Both the position numbers and the translations under genes were made by a program. Shown in pieces: positions 12,100 to 23,847 of a DNA stretch of 64,000 nucleotides; position 1 is the first letter of the stretch, and the number at the start of each line of letters is the position of its first letter. Source of the DNA: Trileptium ribeirensis (Eukaryota > Nematoda > Enoplea > Enoplida > Thoracostomopsidae); the NCBI GenBank assembly GCA_030248225.1, contig JASANE010001426.1, positions 1-64,000 of the forward strand, in the 5' to 3' direction. The notes under the pieces were generated by a model. The model made no database searches. It was not told the DNA's origin and saw only the letters and a list, made by a program, of their open reading frames with translations.

Positions 12100-12878
12100 T
12101 AAATCTATATATAAAAAAAAAACGGGGTCCAACCACACTACCCCACCAAGCAATATAATTGCGAACCAGGGACCTCTATAGACATATATCACACATTCTT
12201 TAAATGTAAAGCCCCTAAGCGCGCCGGGGGTGCGGAACGCCACCCCTTCGGCCGCGCAAGGGGAGGAAGACAGAGGATTGCAAGGAAGGGAAGTCAGACG
12301 CCTCACACCTGGTCCACCTTATTATCCAATCCAAACTAAAAAACAAAATATTAACTAAACCCCTCAACCTCTCTAGCAACCCAAAAAAACATCATAACAG
12401 AAACAAAAAAAGAATAAAACAATACAACAAAAAACACAACCACCTCCACATGGTCCCAACAACAAAAACACAAACACCAAACATTAACACAAACACATTC
12501 ACACAACTTACACATATACTCTATCCTATCCTCCGACCCCCTCCACCCCATACAACAACAAAACCATCAGAATAACAGAAAAAAACAATAAAAAAAAAAA
12601 AAGAAACCAACAAAAGAACCAACAACGGAAGCACACCCCCCCCCCAAAAAAAAAAAAACACCACCTTCATCACCACAAACTCTCCTACTCATAACAATCA
12701 CAGCTATAAAAACAAAAAACACAAAAAAAAAGCACACGCACATAAAAAAAAAGGGGGACGAACAACTACATACATAACCCATACCCACACAAAAGATGCA
12801 CAAAACACACCAACCCTTCCCCAAACCACCATCTTTTTTTCTACACCCCCAAAAAACTACTAACACAAATACAAACTT
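12100..12878. other. Long A/C-only-like stretch replacing normal sequence
   Basis: Nearly all G and T are missing for about 780 bases, with runs of A and C. It is still alignable to copy 2 (about 45702-46490) through words such as CCTCAAC, TAGCAAC, CATCATAAC and ACATGG, where T and G in copy 2 appear as C or A here. Frames on the minus strand in this stretch (12085-12866) are composition artefacts. Confidence 0.75.
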
Positions 12879-12924
12879 TTAATGATTGTCTATATTGCCC
12901 CGTGCTGTTACAAAATCTATGCTG

Positions 12925-13270
12925 ATTGTTGTTTCCTTTTCGGTGTCACTGGATTGGAATTATAAGCGATATTGAAAAGGGATTCCTTCAGCTAGAAGTG
13001 TGGCGTGTCGACAGGGACGTTACACGTTTCCTTTGGTGGCAATATCTGACACTAGCACGTAACGATATAAATCTGCAGACCTATGTTTCACTAGAATGCT
13101 GTTTGATGTCAAATCGAGCCCTTACATGCTTGCTGAAACACTTCAACATCATTTGAACAAGCTTAGTACCCCAATTGCGAAACAAATTTATGCCGACCAC
13201 TACATAGACAACGTAATCTCTGGTGCAGCGTTGATCGCAGCAAGTGAGACCTACCGCATTGAAGCATAGA
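12925..13270 (+). pseudogene. BEL/Pao reverse transcriptase remnant
   Basis: The plus strand reads a segment containing SDIEKGFLQLEVWR and DRDVTRFLWW, which matches the BEL/Pao RT block usually written ADIEKAFLQI..EDRDVTRFLW. After a frameshift near 13100 the frame carries a KQIYADHYIDNVISGA-like stretch holding the YxDN form of the RT active-site box used by BEL/Pao. The fragment is only about 345 bases, starts abruptly at the edge of the A/C-rich stretch and ends at a stop near 13270. There is no protease, RNase H or integrase around it. It lies in the opposite orientation to the gag remnant at 3965-4730, so the two probably come from separate insertions. The copy 2 version (46525-46866) keeps the middle of the domain in better shape. 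Confidence 0.7.
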
Positions 13271-14485
13271 AAATTACTAAATTGCTCTTAGGTCATTAAC
13301 TCCGAAACTCTAAACTTTTCTAAGTTCCGCACTGTACGCCGCAGTGGTAGACAAAACCGTACTTGACAAAACCGCCAGGAACATGCCTTGACAAGTAAAC
13401 CGTCGTGGTCCAAACGAGCAGAGATGATTCACTTTAGGACATTAATAGCACAATTAATGGGGTTGATTTTGGCACAAATTAATAGGATCGTACATCACGG
13501 CAGTGTTATGTGCAATTTTAACTAGGGGCTGAGGCATAGCCTCTTCGACATAAATAGCTCAGGTCGGTATTTGTATTGACTGACGTTCGTGCGAAACAAA
13601 GATGAAAACATCAAATTTTGTCTCAGTTTGATTAATTATTTAAATATAACATTTACTAGGTTTGCCTTAATCCTAATTGTGTGGTGGAGCACCGGAGATT
13701 CAGGGCACAGTAGTATCAGGCTGAGGACAATGTAACTACGACATCACGGTTCTAGTTTAAGATTGAACTAAACAGTGTCGTGGGAGAACTTCGGCGTCGA
13801 AATGTTGTACTTTTTCGTTCGTCGGTCGTGCACCTGCGAAAGTGGAACGTCGAAATTGTAGTCCAGAACTCAGAATCTTTCAACTGAGTAATCTAAAATT
13901 TGGTAGGATTCCAATAAACAATGGAGCATGGAGTCAACCGTAGGAACGAAAATTAGCCGAAAGTGGTGAGGAAATATATATACTTTTCATATAAGTGAAA
14001 GTACTCTAGTCACCGAGTCTGCTACGGAGATAGCAAAATCTTAAAAAAGAGAGAGGCAACGTCTCCTCACCTGAACCTCGAAGGCTCTAAGAACTTAGGT
14101 GGCGCGACTATCATGCCCAGTAAATGAACGAACCACGGGACAGCCACACGCGTGTGTCACGATAGGATATTAGGACATCGTGATACGACAGCCAGTTCAG
14201 ATGCTATTCGATAAACGTCGGAATTTAAGTAGATATATCGAAATAACCATGGTTGGAGCAGAGCACTAGGCATGGCGAAGACTTGGCAGTAACCCAGCGA
14301 AGGGATAACTAAATGTGACTAGAAAGGCCCTTGGTTAATCTCCCTCTCTCCCGTTTGAAAACACTCTAGCGAAGGTGATTCTTGCAGGAGACACGAGCAA
14401 AGAAATGAACTGTGCTACGGCCGCCACCGCAGCGGATTTTTTAAGTAGGCAATGAAGCAATAAATTATGCTCTTTCAAAAGCTTT
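13271..14485. other. Anonymous duplicated sequence
   Basis: Several percent diverged from 46867-48105. No gene recognised. It could contain further decayed BEL/Pao pol but I could not support that. Confidence 0.4.
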
Positions 14486-15237
14486 GTTATTATACATTAA
14501 TTCGAAGGAAGCAAACCATAAACACGTCGATTTTTATTATTTTAATATATAGTACAGTACAGAACAGTACGGCTTTGCAACTGCCTCCCAACGACAGTAG
14601 TTAATGCATCCACGTTGTCCTCGTTCAACCGCAGACTCCACGCAATTGATGTGCTCTCCGAATAATTAATTGTTGTTTGTTTCAATCTCAATTGGGCCTC
14701 GCGCGACAAAGCTAGTCGTCATGTCCCTCTCTCATGATCGATTCGTTCAAGGAAACTGAAGAATATGCCATACAACGATCCCTTGTACCATGTGGAGGGT
14801 ACAATGGTACGTAATGGTACGTTATAATACATTAATGCGGCATTCACGGTATAGCGTCCCCGCTATTTTGGAACTTTTGTCCCCCTGTAGTCGCGACCCT
14901 ACCGTATAGACAGTCAGGGTGACACCCATACTGTATTACGATGTTTGTATCTAGCTTATATGAACACTGCTCAAATAATTTCGAACACTGTCAATAAAAC
15001 TGCCAGAAGACACGTTTTGCCTCACACTGTTAAAAAGTTGTAATACGCGTAACTAGCTACATTTGAAAAAATTTATTAAAACATGAGACGTCTAAAATAC
15101 CCAATTGTCAACAGTGTGCCTGACACTGTGTGGTGTACATAGGTTCCAAACGTTGGAGACGTTATAACGAGAACACCGCATAATTCAAAGGAAACAAATC
15201 ATAAACACGACGATTTTTTTATTATATTAATATAACG
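14486..15237. repeat. Direct repeat pair (~70 bp) bracketing ~330 bp, second unit split by a MITE
   Basis: The word order ATACATTAATTC..GCAAACCATAAACACG..CGATTTTT occurs at 14486-14555 and again as 14820-14835 plus 15181-15237. Copy 2 has a single unit, split instead by the GTAA/TTAC element. The sequence between the units (14556-14819) is absent from copy 2. Confidence 0.6.
14836..15180. mobile_element. Complete 345-bp TGCGGYGTTC MITE, TAA duplication
   Basis: Left TGCGGCATTCACGGTATAGC pairs with the reverse complement of the right end, TGCGGTGTTCTCGTTATAAC, and the similarity runs about 40 bases. TAA flanks both sides (14833-14835, 15181-15183). Absent from copy 2. It belongs with 3682-3780 and 23352-23782. 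Confidence 0.75.
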
Positions 15238-16279
15238 GCATTCGAAAATATTATAGTGCCCATCACCACCAAAACATCACGGTAGATCACAATCTTCTTT
15301 GAGCACACAATCATAATATGCAACAATACACTTATAGGTGATAGCTTATGGAGTTATTTGTCACTAGAAGCGGTGTGAATCTATGATTTCTCCTGAACAC
15401 TCGACAATCATAAGCACGCTTCATCTGCCTTGTTCATTTGGAGAAAACTGAAAATATACTAGATGCCTTGAATTTTGAGGCATCTTCCGCAAAAAGCCAG
15501 TATCCCATGATGGTTCCGTCAAGACGGCACAAATTTGGGCTCCACATGGTGGTTTAATTTCAACTGGGAAATGTTTCTTCCCGCCGATATAATAACTATT
15601 TCGTACAAAAATGACAATATATGTGTCAAAAATCCTATCCTGAAGATAAATATTTGATGAAGTTCTTAAACGTGCGCCTTTTAAATGTCAAATATTTACT
15701 AGTAGCGTTTGGCGAGACATAACTGGTTAACAACTTTTTACCCAATTTGTATTTAAAAACAACATAATTACAGCAAGTGTATTTATTAGACGACAAGTGC
15801 CCCGACCATAGCAACTACGTTGGATTGCAAATTTGCAAACCCTATATACATGACACTGTATTCGTCGCGGTTCAAAAAACGACATTACCAACGACATTTG
15901 GATAGAGAACTCGATCGTACTAAACAGCACAAATACTTTAAAAATTATACAAGCATAATCTTGAGTAGAACTGGTATAAATGTGAAGCCATCAAAAATTA
16001 AATTGAAATTCAGCATCTAGACTACATACAGCAAGACAGACATGCTGTCTTGCGCTAAAGACGAATTTTCGTGTCATCAAACAATCTCTGATCATGATAC
16101 ACAGCACCTTTAAGGTTGGATTTATTTTAGATAATATCAGACATTTATTTAACAAAAAAGATTTCCACTTTACAATTCTTGGACTCAAAGATAAATTTAG
16201 CCGCATGCTATGTTTTGTGGTAAGGCAAGGGTAGGGGTCGCGTAGGAATAATATATACATCGTTACATAGACCGTGACA
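15238..16279. other. Anonymous duplicated sequence
   Basis: Matches copy 2 (51822-53095) with many substitutions. A 66-codon frame at 15820-16020 is kept open in both copies but most differences change residues, so I do not call it a gene. Confidence 0.45.
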
Positions 16280-16506
16280 CACTCAAAATACATTCTGTGA
16301 AATTTAAAGAAAAATTCTTTGAATTTTGCACCACCAGATATTCTTTTAAAATTCAAAGAAACAACGAACAGAAAAAAGGATATGTAATTTTTCAAAAATA
16401 ATTCTCTGAAATTTCAAAGAATGTTTCTTTGAATTTTAAAAGAATATCTGGTGGTGCAAAATTCAAAGAAATTTCTTTTAAATTTCACAAAAACGTATTT
16501 TCAGTG
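16280..16506. mobile_element. 227-bp CACTA-like MITE with long palindromic arms
   Basis: Left end CACTCAAAATAC and reverse-complemented right end CACTGAAAATAC lead into arms of about 60 bases that are almost perfect inverted repeats, sharing TTTTGCACCACCAGATATTC. CA lies on both sides (16278-16279, 16507-16508) and only once at the empty site in copy 2 (near 53097), supporting a 2-bp duplication and insertion after duplication. CACT ends with a 2-3 bp duplication suggest the CACTA superfamily. Confidence 0.75.
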
Positions 16507-16508
16507 CA

Positions 16509-17905
16509 GGTTCCACATTAACCTACTATTTCTCTCTGCTATCAAGCCGGCAACACCGAAGATTAGAGTGCGCTCGTAAGACCCCTTATGTCATGCGATT
16601 GAGTGGTCATTAATTAGTTTATTTACGGCGTGTTCAAACCTATTCGTGCATGCAAACAATGGGTCATTATTCTTTCATTGTATCCCAACGATAAATTTAC
16701 CGAGAAAACTTTTTTAAAGTTTGAATGGCAAGGGTGGCATTGGCAACCCAAATATAGAAATATAATTTTTGTCATAAATTTAGTCAACAGCGTCGTCGAT
16801 CTGAGTCAAAAAGTAACAAAATTTCCGCTGTATCTTCAAAATTTAGGGCTGTCAGTATTCTAAGCAAGGTCCGACAAATGTAATTTCCTGTGCTGTAACG
16901 CAACTCTACGTGACGCTTTATGATTATGATACAGATGCATTGTACCATGGTGCGACACACTATCAGTTTAACGCAATATTCATATTATTAATGTGCACGC
17001 ACATCCACTACATACTTTTTGGAAGCTGTAATGCGCCAAATCATCAAATTGCTGATTTTGGCACAACAGTTCTTCGCTCGATACATACAGTCGCGACACC
17101 CTCTATAAATTGTTGCACTGTCATAACAGTTAATATGAATTGGAGTAGCTGTCATGAGACATCTACTAATTGATTCGCCGGCATGACAGCATCCACCAAT
17201 TGATGCAGTCGGCGTGATAATAAAAACTATCATGACACTGTAAAGGTGGCATGTTGCTTGTACATTGTACACTGTAAAAACATTGCCTAGTTTGACTCAA
17301 TTAAGACAGTTTGTTCCGAGTCAAAAAGTTAGTAAAATTAGCTCAATGTCAGACATTGTAACTCATACTCAATCAAAACGGACTCACACTGAGCCAAAAT
17401 TTATCTCACTCGCTAGGTCAACAATGTCTTATATGTGTATTCAACAAACAGCTAGACTATCATCTCGGTTTACGATCATAGTACTATTCCCCTTGTACGA
17501 TTACACCAATAAACGAATCGTGGACTCCAAGAAGTATTGTATTGTATACACACTGTGATAGAACGATTTTCGGAAAAAAAATAGATTTACTAAATGGATA
17601 TATTTTGCCAAAATACAAGGCAATTATTGAAAAACTATACTTTTATGTTATCATCGAAGGACGGACAGACTTGATTTTTCGCAGTGACCTTGTTCTTAAA
17701 ATTCGGGAGCTTTTTTGATGAAGGACGATTCGGCTGGGCACGAGATATGGGCGGCTAAGCTCGGTGATTGGAAGTTTAGGCTCGGTCCGGCTGGAAACAA
17801 AATGATACCGATTCGGCTTGGGCCTCAAGCTCGAGCCGAAGTCCTTACCTCTACTACGAAGACAATATGCTGTAAATATATTGTTCAAACTTGTGAATAA
17901 AAAAC
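16509..17905. other. Anonymous duplicated sequence to the end of copy 1
   Basis: No gene recognised. Around 17285-17420 many GACTCA/TGAGTC words and an imperfect palindrome centred on CAATGTCAGACATTG suggest an old palindromic element. Homology to copy 2 stops at 17905. Confidence 0.4.
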
Positions 17906-19134
17906 AGAACAGCCCTGGGGGCACACTTCACGCTCTTCTATGGGGGCACGGGATTTGCCCAAAGTCGGCTCAAATTTCCACAATTTTAACATTTTCCTTA
18001 AATTTCTCCCATTGTCTTGCCGACTCTAAATTGGAGCCTTAGATATTTCTGATCTAAACGAGCCTGTTAAGTTTTTTGTGCACAGTTGACAAAAGTAAGA
18101 ACAAAAGTGAACCACTGTAGTCAGTTGAGACGCTCCAGGTTCACAATCGCCTCGTAAGGCAGACAATTTCCAACTCACCTATCACTGTATAGCTCCAAGA
18201 CTTTAAACACTGTATGACCCGCATGTGGGGATCAAGGCCATAAAAGCAACACAAGACGCGAACCAATAGTATAAAGCATAGGCGTCATTCCTTAAACTCA
18301 AGTTATTCGATTCCTAGAATTTTGTTCATCTTCTCCCTTCCAAAAATTTCTTAACTCAGGAATAAAACGACAACTTTTATTAAACACGAAGACTCGGCGC
18401 TGCCCGTAGGGGCACAAGTTCCCCATCCGACGTCTCAAATCTGTTCGGCTCCAAGAGCGGCATGAGCGCTTAATATTCTACTAAATTAAAAAATTTTAAA
18501 AACAAGCCTACCAACAACAATCCCGAAAAGAGCGCCTTATTTCTCCAAAAAAATTAACCGTGGTCGTCTCAGACAAGAATTTTCTAAGCTCAACTCAGGT
18601 CCACGATCATGTAAAAGGTGGATCTATTGCATCGGAAACATTGGTTTTGAAATCTCTATAAGACCACGGGGAACTGCAAAGACTTCAACTGGTCAATTTA
18701 TCTGCTCACTCACACGAAACTAGACCATTTAGAATAATGCCGGACGATATTTCGATGGGTGTAGTACATCGGGGGCCAGGTGAGTTTGCCAAATGCGGGC
18801 GGAAAATCAACTCGAAGAGAGCGGGTAACTAGCTACCTTCGCCGACGAAATTTGGTGGACCACTATGCAAACACATAACCTAGATACTACCTAAGTCTGA
18901 TCATTCCTCAGATGAGTGGACTCCCATTCCTAACGACCGCTCCCATAATTACACGCTGCTTATTATGAGCAGCATCTGCTGAACCAGTTTACGCGGCAAA
19001 CCTATCGTTGAACCTCGTATGATCCAAATGAAGTAAAAGAAAAACACACAGAGAACAGAAGTTATTAATTCGTCGGAGCCGGTCAGTGAAATCGACCGAA
19101 CTCCGCGCTGTCGAAGTCAAACCTCGAAAATAAT
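17906..19134 (-). repeat. Hairpin-rich repeat family C, decayed copy
   Basis: Colinear, in reverse orientation, with part of the nested insertion at 58940-61795. The block with CGGCATGAGCG near 18460 matches the reverse complement near 60925, and 19071-19134 matches the reverse complement of about 60199-60262. Its left edge coincides with the end of the duplicated block, so it may have been inserted at or near that breakpoint. Confidence 0.5.
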
Positions 19135-20852
19135 GCTCCATATTTTTCATGGGAGTCTAACAGTCAGCCATTCGAATACAACTGTTAGCTTTATCTCAAT
19201 TTTAAGATTTCTAATTCTGGATCCAATCAGCTAATTTTGTTGTTTACGTTATTTTTCGCCCTACCGTAAACCGGTGGCGGTTAGACCCAAAGGAATCTGC
19301 ACCTACAGATTTGGGTCCAAGTTTAAATTATATTCTCAGCATTTTCTCTTGTGTTTCAGGTTGATAGCCGTCTGGGTCGAAGTTGAAACTAAGTTTAAAG
19401 TCTAAGGCGAAGAAGACCAAGAAATAAAGAGAAGCTTATAGAAATTAATTAAAACCAATAATTGAAAATATGATTAGTAACAATCCTAATCTCCAACTGT
19501 TTATCAGTCTGCCTAGACGTTCTTACCAACTTCGCATCGTGCATTGTAACTGAGGCAATAAATCACTCACACACCAAACCGTCTAGAAAGTGTGAGCGCA
19601 TACCTACGACAATTACCGATACAACCATCTGCCCTTAATGTTTCATTAAATATGACTGCTAGACGATCTATCCGCTTGAAATTCATTACGTGCCTCCAAT
19701 CTACAAGTCTCTCGCCTCTGCTAAACATACCGTATCCATAACCCACGTATACCACGCGATCATGTGCAGACATTGCACGTTTATATATTCATCTAAGAAA
19801 TTGCATTTATCTTCGTTAATAATTTCGTAAAATATGAACGATCTAAGACACTCCAGGGGGTGGACGAACTCCAGGACAGGATCCAACTCGAAATCAGGAA
19901 CGGGGTACTCTCTGAGAATTCACGCACGGGGAGAACACCCTAACCCGAGTACCACACACCTTCATTCTAAACCACACCCTTATACCCGATATACCTGTAT
20001 ACATTTGCAGTCTCGCCACCTGTAAAACAGGGCAGACAACCAGAAACAGTGAGTTTCTTTTAAAATTTGTTCTAGTGTTGTTTCAGTCCAACTTCTTGGC
20101 CAAGTTAGGCGTTTCTAAATCATTTTGTTATCAAATCTTGCAGAAACACATGTAACTGACCGGAACGGTCCTATCGCACTTGTAGGAGTACAGATTCATC
20201 AATGCAGCACGGCTGTATCGGATTCGCTGTGCTCCGCTACGCCATCGCTGCAATTACAATATCAAATTTACCAGTGTCGGAAATTCTCATGTATTAAAAT
20301 GGAAAAGTTTTAGATATAAATTTTAGCATCATCGCGAGCCTGTCAGGTCTTAACGCGACGCACCAGCTCTGGGTAGGACCGTTGATACTATCTTTCCTAA
20401 GAAATTGTAATTATAGGTCCAGTCCAGCCTCTGTGCTTTCACAGACAGTAGCTCGCACAATTTCCAGAAATTCAAAATTATAGATTTGCCGAACAACTTT
20501 AATATGTTGTGCAATAGATTTTGTCCGAAACCGATGAACGGGATATTCTAGGGTACGACTCAGGATACACTGTTTAAGGAGACTTTTTTACGGTTGTAAT
20601 AACCGTTGAACACCGTCGTACTAATCCGTCTAAATAGTTAATGACAGCTAAGTTTTACCTAAAAGTCCATTAGGAAGAAGTGCGTTGTGGACAAATAGCA
20701 ATTTCATAAAAACTTAAAATATAGAAATTCGGTGTCGACTTACTTCCACCGGGACATACGACCCGAGTTCAATTTAGAAGGCTTGGACGTACAGTTTAAC
20801 CAAAATTCAATCATATATTGTGTGAACTATGTACCGATGTTGTGCCATTGAT
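19135..20852. other. No gene seen
   Basis: Short minus-strand frames at 19567-19886 overlap in two registers and contain a stretch with VGYGYGMFSRGERL, but I recognise no family. A polypyrimidine-CAG (near 19360) looks like a splice acceptor by chance or otherwise. Nothing firm. Confidence 0.3.
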
Positions 20853-22640
20853 GTAACAGGCCCGTTCCGGCCCGTTACGAGCATTTTTCATGATTCTAGC
20901 ACTAAAATCGCCCCGGAAAACGTTGGCATCTATGTCTTGTTTATAAAAAAATATGCGGTATATTATCATTGGGTCATTTTTGTATAAAAATGTTGTACCA
21001 TTTCCATTTTCGTATGTATACTACTACTGTTAATTGTGTGACGTTATTGAATAATCCCATAACCGAATGTGTATTCTAATTACTGCTCAATAAATAATAA
21101 TTGATAATCCAACGCGTCCTGCGTTTGGTCATGTCATGTATATCGATATGTACCAAAGTGCTTTGAAATTGTTGCCTCAGTCCATGACCTGGGTTCAGAG
21201 TTTGATGTCGCGGAGTTCGCAAGTGTTAGCGTGGTTCGCCGATTATTCTATGAGTAAGTACGACTTGTGTGATATTAACTATCCAAAGACCCAAGGCCGT
21301 CGACAAGGATTCGAAGGAACCACATGCCAACCAAATCCCAACTCCAATAGAACAACAACGATCCGGCGTTAAAGCATCTAGGGAATGTCTGACCCTAGTG
21401 GGGCTACATTAGCCATAAATAGTACCCGATCAACAGTGGAACCCGGATTGGAAACAAGCGGTATGATCTCTTTAACCTGTAGCATGTGACGGAGTCACCT
21501 CCCTGGGACCTCAAACGTAGTGCCAAGTAGATTACGAACGCAACCCATCCGACGGGATCCGAACACGTCCTGTAAAGTGTTCCTGTGGCTTGTTAATCTC
21601 TGTAGCTTCTTGAAACCGACCGAAAGAAATAAGGTTCTTTTCCATTATCCACCCCAGCCCGAATTTGGCCAATTTTGAAGATACAGATCTGATTTTGGTA
21701 TCAATCGATTCATCTCGATGAGGCGGTTCAGAAAATACTCGTTTTACCCACATCGCTGAAAACAATTTATTATTCGATTTTTTGAGGCCCCAAAGGCCCC
21801 CCTTGGGACCTCAAAATGTTTTGTTCGGAATATGATCATATTGGGTACCATTCCCATTCGATTCGGCTTGATGAGATAAATCCGCTGGTGTATATTTTCT
21901 TTAAACCTACATCACCGTTAAAAAGTTATGAGGGCCCAAGTAACCCTGACTTTCGAAAATAAAATGCAGGCCATGCTGTTCTCAAGTCTTAGTCTTAGTC
22001 GAAGCTAAGTTCGTTTTATGAGACATACATTAAGCCTACGCCTAAGTCATGGGGCTGCCGCCCCCCGAACCCCGCGCTCTCAGCTGTTCTTTTTTCTAAC
22101 GTTATAACGTACCGTCCCTCAGGGTTACTTGTGCCCTCATAACTTTCTAGCGGTGGCGTAGATTTCAATAAAATACACACATGACCATATTCCGAATAAA
22201 AAAATTTTGGGTTCGCATTGGGACCTCAAAAAATCGAAAAAAAATTCAGGGATGTGGGTAAATGACTATTTTCTGAACCGCGTCATCGCTGAATCGATTG
22301 ATACCAAAATCAGCTCTGTATCTTCAAAATTGACCAAAGTCGAGCTGGGGGATAATGGAAAAGAACTAGAAATAAGTCCATAAAGTCCGGCTAGTGGGGG
22401 CTACAGTAGCCATAAATAATACTCGATCGACACTTCCAGGTGATATAAGATAGGGAACAGCGGTATGGTTTGTTTTACCTGTAGCGCATGACGGAGTCAA
22501 CCTCCCATAGGACCTCAAAGGAAGTACCACGTAGACTACGAAAGCAACCCATCCGACGGCATCCGAACACATCCAAAGCGCTCCTTTGATCTCCGTAGCA
22601 TCTTGACACGAACCGAGAGAAATAAGTCCGTAAGGTCTCC
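20853..22640. mobile_element. Truncated GTAA/TTAC-family element with tandem tail
   Basis: Starts GTAACAGGCCCGTTCCGG, the same imperfectly palindromic head as 48135 and 57118. The right part (21390-21633 and 22377-22640) matches the tail of the 48135 element, with a CGAACAC-containing block. The middle of the standard element is missing. The tail is a tandem repeat of roughly 254 bp once the nested element (21634-22368) is removed. Confidence 0.6.
21634..22368. mobile_element. 735-bp palindromic element with ~300-bp arms, 8-bp duplication
   Basis: Left end GTTCTTTTCCATTATCC pairs with the right end GGATAATGGAAAAGAAC, and the arms match for about 300 bases with imperfections. GAAATAAG flanks both sides (21626-21633, 22369-22376). 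The neighbouring tandem unit shows the uninterrupted site GAGAGAAATAAGTCC near 22605. The centre (21939-22129) resembles the AGTAACCC MITE at 5810-6006. An 8-bp duplication fits hAT or related groups. No coding capacity. Confidence 0.7.
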
Positions 22641-23351
22641 AGACTTCAGCCATTCAGGTCCTGTACTCTCGGGACAGTTTGTATTTGTTACTAATTTCGT
22701 CGGCGCATAGTGTATTTTGGCGAACAGCAGACATGGTAACAGTCAATTATTTTTCAACAAGAAAGTTACCTAAGTGATCCTGCTAAACACCGTCGACAAT
22801 AAAGATGTTCTAATTTATCAGTGTAAAACGTGGAATTGAATCATATATACCTTGTTAGTTATCTATACAAAAGTGCTTTAATTTGATTATGTGTCCATCC
22901 AACATCATCTCATATATTTTAACCAAATCGTACAAAATGTGACCACCGGAAGTCGAACCTGACATCTGTATTGATATAACAGCGCATTGAATCTGTAGGC
23001 CACATTTTGAATAAGGCATTTTGTGTTGCATTGCAGGACATTTGAAATATACAGAATTTTCGGCGAAAAGTTTTGAAGTGTTACAGGTATCTAATGCTAA
23101 CAAAATTGGACCGCGCGCAGCGTAAGTAAAAGAGCTGTAAGCCGCACCAATGTGGAAATAAAAGCACAGATAGGTAGTTTTCTATAATTCCGCGACTACA
23201 TTCCGGAAATCATTAACTTTTTAGTAAGACCACTTGGATCTGAGTTTATATCATATTCCATGCGTCCTACCATTGTGTTCGACCCATGAAAAATGATTAG
23301 AATTGCTGCAGAAGTTATTGTTTAAAATTCACTGAAGAGTACCAGTTAATA
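22641..23351. other. No gene seen
   Basis: AT-rich, with no frames or element ends recognised. The tail end of the GTAA/TTAC relative may extend to GTTTGTATTTGTTAC near 22711. Confidence 0.4.
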
Positions 23352-23782
23352 TGCGAGGTTTACGGTATAAAGTACCCATCGTGTGGAAGTTTTGTTCCCG
23401 ATAGTTTATACCATACCTTCCAGCGGTGTACAGAACATGCCTACGCTTTATAATAAAACAGATGGTGTATGAGACGCCATAAACTTTAAATAGCGTGAAG
23501 ACCTGCCTACTGTTTTACAGACAGTGTCAAGGTCACCAAACATAGACACAACACATAAAGTGCTCAAATAACGGTATGGTGTAGCTAACATCATATAATT
23601 TAAAACAATTTATGGTGTAGTCTACACCATGCCACTATAGACAGTAAACTACCTATGTATACATCTTAAAATACCACCATAAACACTACGGCGTCGAAGA
23701 CATAATATAATGGATATTGGTAGACACACGCTGGTGAAACAAAACTTTCACGTTGTGGGCCCTTCATAACGTAAACGCCGCA
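23352..23782. mobile_element. 431-bp TGCGGYGTTYAC MITE downstream of the glycosyltransferase
   Basis: Left end TGCGAGGTTTACGGTATAA pairs with the reverse complement of the right end, TGCGGCGTTTACGTTATGA, and both continue to a shared GAAAGTTTTGTT-like word. The interior has further small inverted repeats around GGTGTAGTCTACACC. TAA is present only on the right, so the ends have decayed. It ends about 65 bases beyond the stop codon of the gene at 23848 and could contribute 3' UTR sequence. Confidence 0.6.
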
Positions 23783-23847
23783 TAACCGTTTTGTAGTTCT
23801 GAAAAGATTAATAGTTCCTAAAAACCAAGTGCTTAGACCAATGGCTA

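Larger units (their letters stand above)
1..17905. repeat. Segmental duplication, copy 1
   Basis: Colinear with 33027-54478, same orientation. The match starts at window base 1 (= 33027), so the true left edge may lie outside. It ends at the shared stretch before 17906, after which the sequences are unrelated. Identity is mosaic: blocks near 1240-2215 and 4400-12090 are almost identical to copy 2, while 1-1240, 2216-4400 and 12900-17905 differ at several percent of positions with small indels. Copy 1 lacks the hAT and GTAA/TTAC insertions of copy 2 and has two MITEs of its own. A tandem-like genomic duplication is the simplest reading. Two haplotypes wrongly joined in assembly is the alternative. 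Confidence 0.9.

Noticed and set aside
12085..12866. Minus-strand frames rich in Val, Phe and Cys
   Set aside because: Artefacts of the A/C-biased stretch, which reads as G/T on the minus strand and lacks stop codons.
15820..16020. 66-codon frame open in both duplication copies (also 52664-52864)
   Set aside because: Most differences between the copies change the residue, with few silent changes, so there is no sign of selection on a protein; no recognisable motif.
19567..19886. Two overlapping minus-strand frames as a possible frameshifted gene
   Set aside because: No family recognised, no second copy for comparison, and length and composition are not beyond chance.
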